A stretch of 5,071 nt of DNA, from the NCBI GenBank assembly GCA_016201575.1, contig JACQCN010000009.1, positions 1 to 5,071 of the forward strand, read 5' to 3'. Source of the stretch: Candidatus Rokuibacteriota bacterium. Lineage in GTDB: Bacteria > Methylomirabilota > Methylomirabilia > Rokubacteriales > CSP1-6. The notes under the pieces were generated by a model. It was not told where the DNA came from. It saw nothing but the letters and a program-made list of their open reading frames with translations, and did no database searches. Made by a program: the position numbers and the translations under genes. Numbering within the stretch: the first letter of the stretch is position 1; each line of letters begins with the position of its first letter. This document shows positions 4,768-5,071 of the stretch, piece by piece.

Positions 4768-5071
4768 TCACCGTGCCCTCGCGTCGGCGGCCCGCCCTGC
4801 GGCGGCGCCACGAGCGGCCATCGCCCGCCGCGGCGCGTAGAACGAGGGCTCGGGCGCGCCCCGCAGGCAGTCGCGCGTGAACTCGATCAGGTGGTGGCTC
4901 ACCACCGCGCTGTGGATCAGATGCTCCACCCGCCCCGCCCGCAGCATCCGCCACGCCATCGGCCAGAACACCGCGCGGTAGTCGCCGCGCACGCCGATGC
5001 GCCAGCAGAGCCGCGCGACGATCCCGAGCCCCCGCGCGACGTTGCGCCCGGTGACGCGGTGACGGCTCAGC
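4768..5071 (-). CDS. C-terminal end of a B12-binding-domain radical SAM protein (DUF4070-like tail), 5' part outside window
   Basis: One hundred codons are visible, entering from the right edge at 5070 and ending at TGA 4770-4768. The segment of Arg-rich amphipathic helices, with LCWRIGVRGDYRAVFWPMAW and HLIHSAVVSHHLIEFTRD, resembles the C-terminal DUF4070 region of radical SAM enzymes that carry an N-terminal cobalamin-binding domain. In those proteins a helix containing (G/S)HHxxxFT sits near the end. The radical SAM CxxxCxxC motif and B12 domain would lie outside the window, so the catalytic part is unseen. The last 20 residues are Ala/Arg-rich and low in information, as often at the ends of such genes in high-GC genomes. 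A 6-bp inverted repeat (GGCACG / CGTGCC) spans the stop codon but has no U-tract. The substrate cannot be inferred. Confidence 0.6.
   Translation of the reverse strand, partial: LSRHRVTGRNVARGLGIVARLCWRIGVRGDYRAVFWPMAWRMLRAGRVEHLIHSAVVSHHLIEFTRDCLRGAPEPSFYAPRRAMAARGAAAGRAADARAR

Noticed and set aside
4753..4773. GGCACG / CGTGCC inverted repeat over the radical SAM stop codon as terminator
   Set aside because: Stem of only 6 bp that includes the stop codon, with no U-tract after it.

Overview
The window is very GC-rich and every convincing gene lies on the minus strand, so it is described here from right to left. Codons end mostly in G or C and the flanking genes have the look of an uncultured soil or sediment bacterium, such as a Rokubacteria/Methylomirabilota or deltaproteobacterial lineage. 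That assignment is a guess from composition and gene types, because the window has no rRNA or other marker gene.

Right flank (about 4534-5071): the last 100 codons of what looks like a B12-binding radical SAM protein (DUF4070-type tail). Beyond its stop lies a scrap of a Uma2-family (DUF820) gene start and an isolated tRNA T-arm-like hairpin. This looks like debris.

Centre (about 2358-4533): an apparent integron gene-cassette array without an integrase in view (CALIN-like). Three imperfect palindromes at 3416-3477, 2558-2627 and 2358-2421 share one plan: a 7-nt box of the RYYYAAC type, 9-10 nt, a GC-rich hairpin with one bulged base, 9 nt, then a box of the GTTRRRY type. This is the plan of attC sites. 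The first two sit 31 and 15 nt after the stop codons of the two genes here. Those genes are a secreted polysaccharide-lyase-like protein with a Cys-rich N-terminal module, and a PD-(D/E)XK nuclease-like protein. The third site is half degraded and follows a short, dubious ORF. The two cassette genes look less extreme in GC than their neighbours. No integrase gene is visible, so mobility would depend on an integrase encoded elsewhere.

Left flank (1-2267): a 474-codon class I SAM-dependent methyltransferase-like protein (MidA-like, tentative), followed by the first 230 codons of a short, core-type cobalamin-independent methionine synthase homologue that runs off the left edge. The 150 bp between them contain a 45-bp direct repeat (two copies, 77 bp apart). 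Each copy carries a perfect 10-bp-stem hairpin and a duplicated start-codon region; the downstream hairpin ends one base before the methionine synthase start codon.

The flanking genes (methionine synthase, SAM methyltransferase, B12 radical SAM protein) all touch methyl/SAM chemistry, but the sequence does not show that they work together. The cassette genes look like an unrelated accessory insertion.
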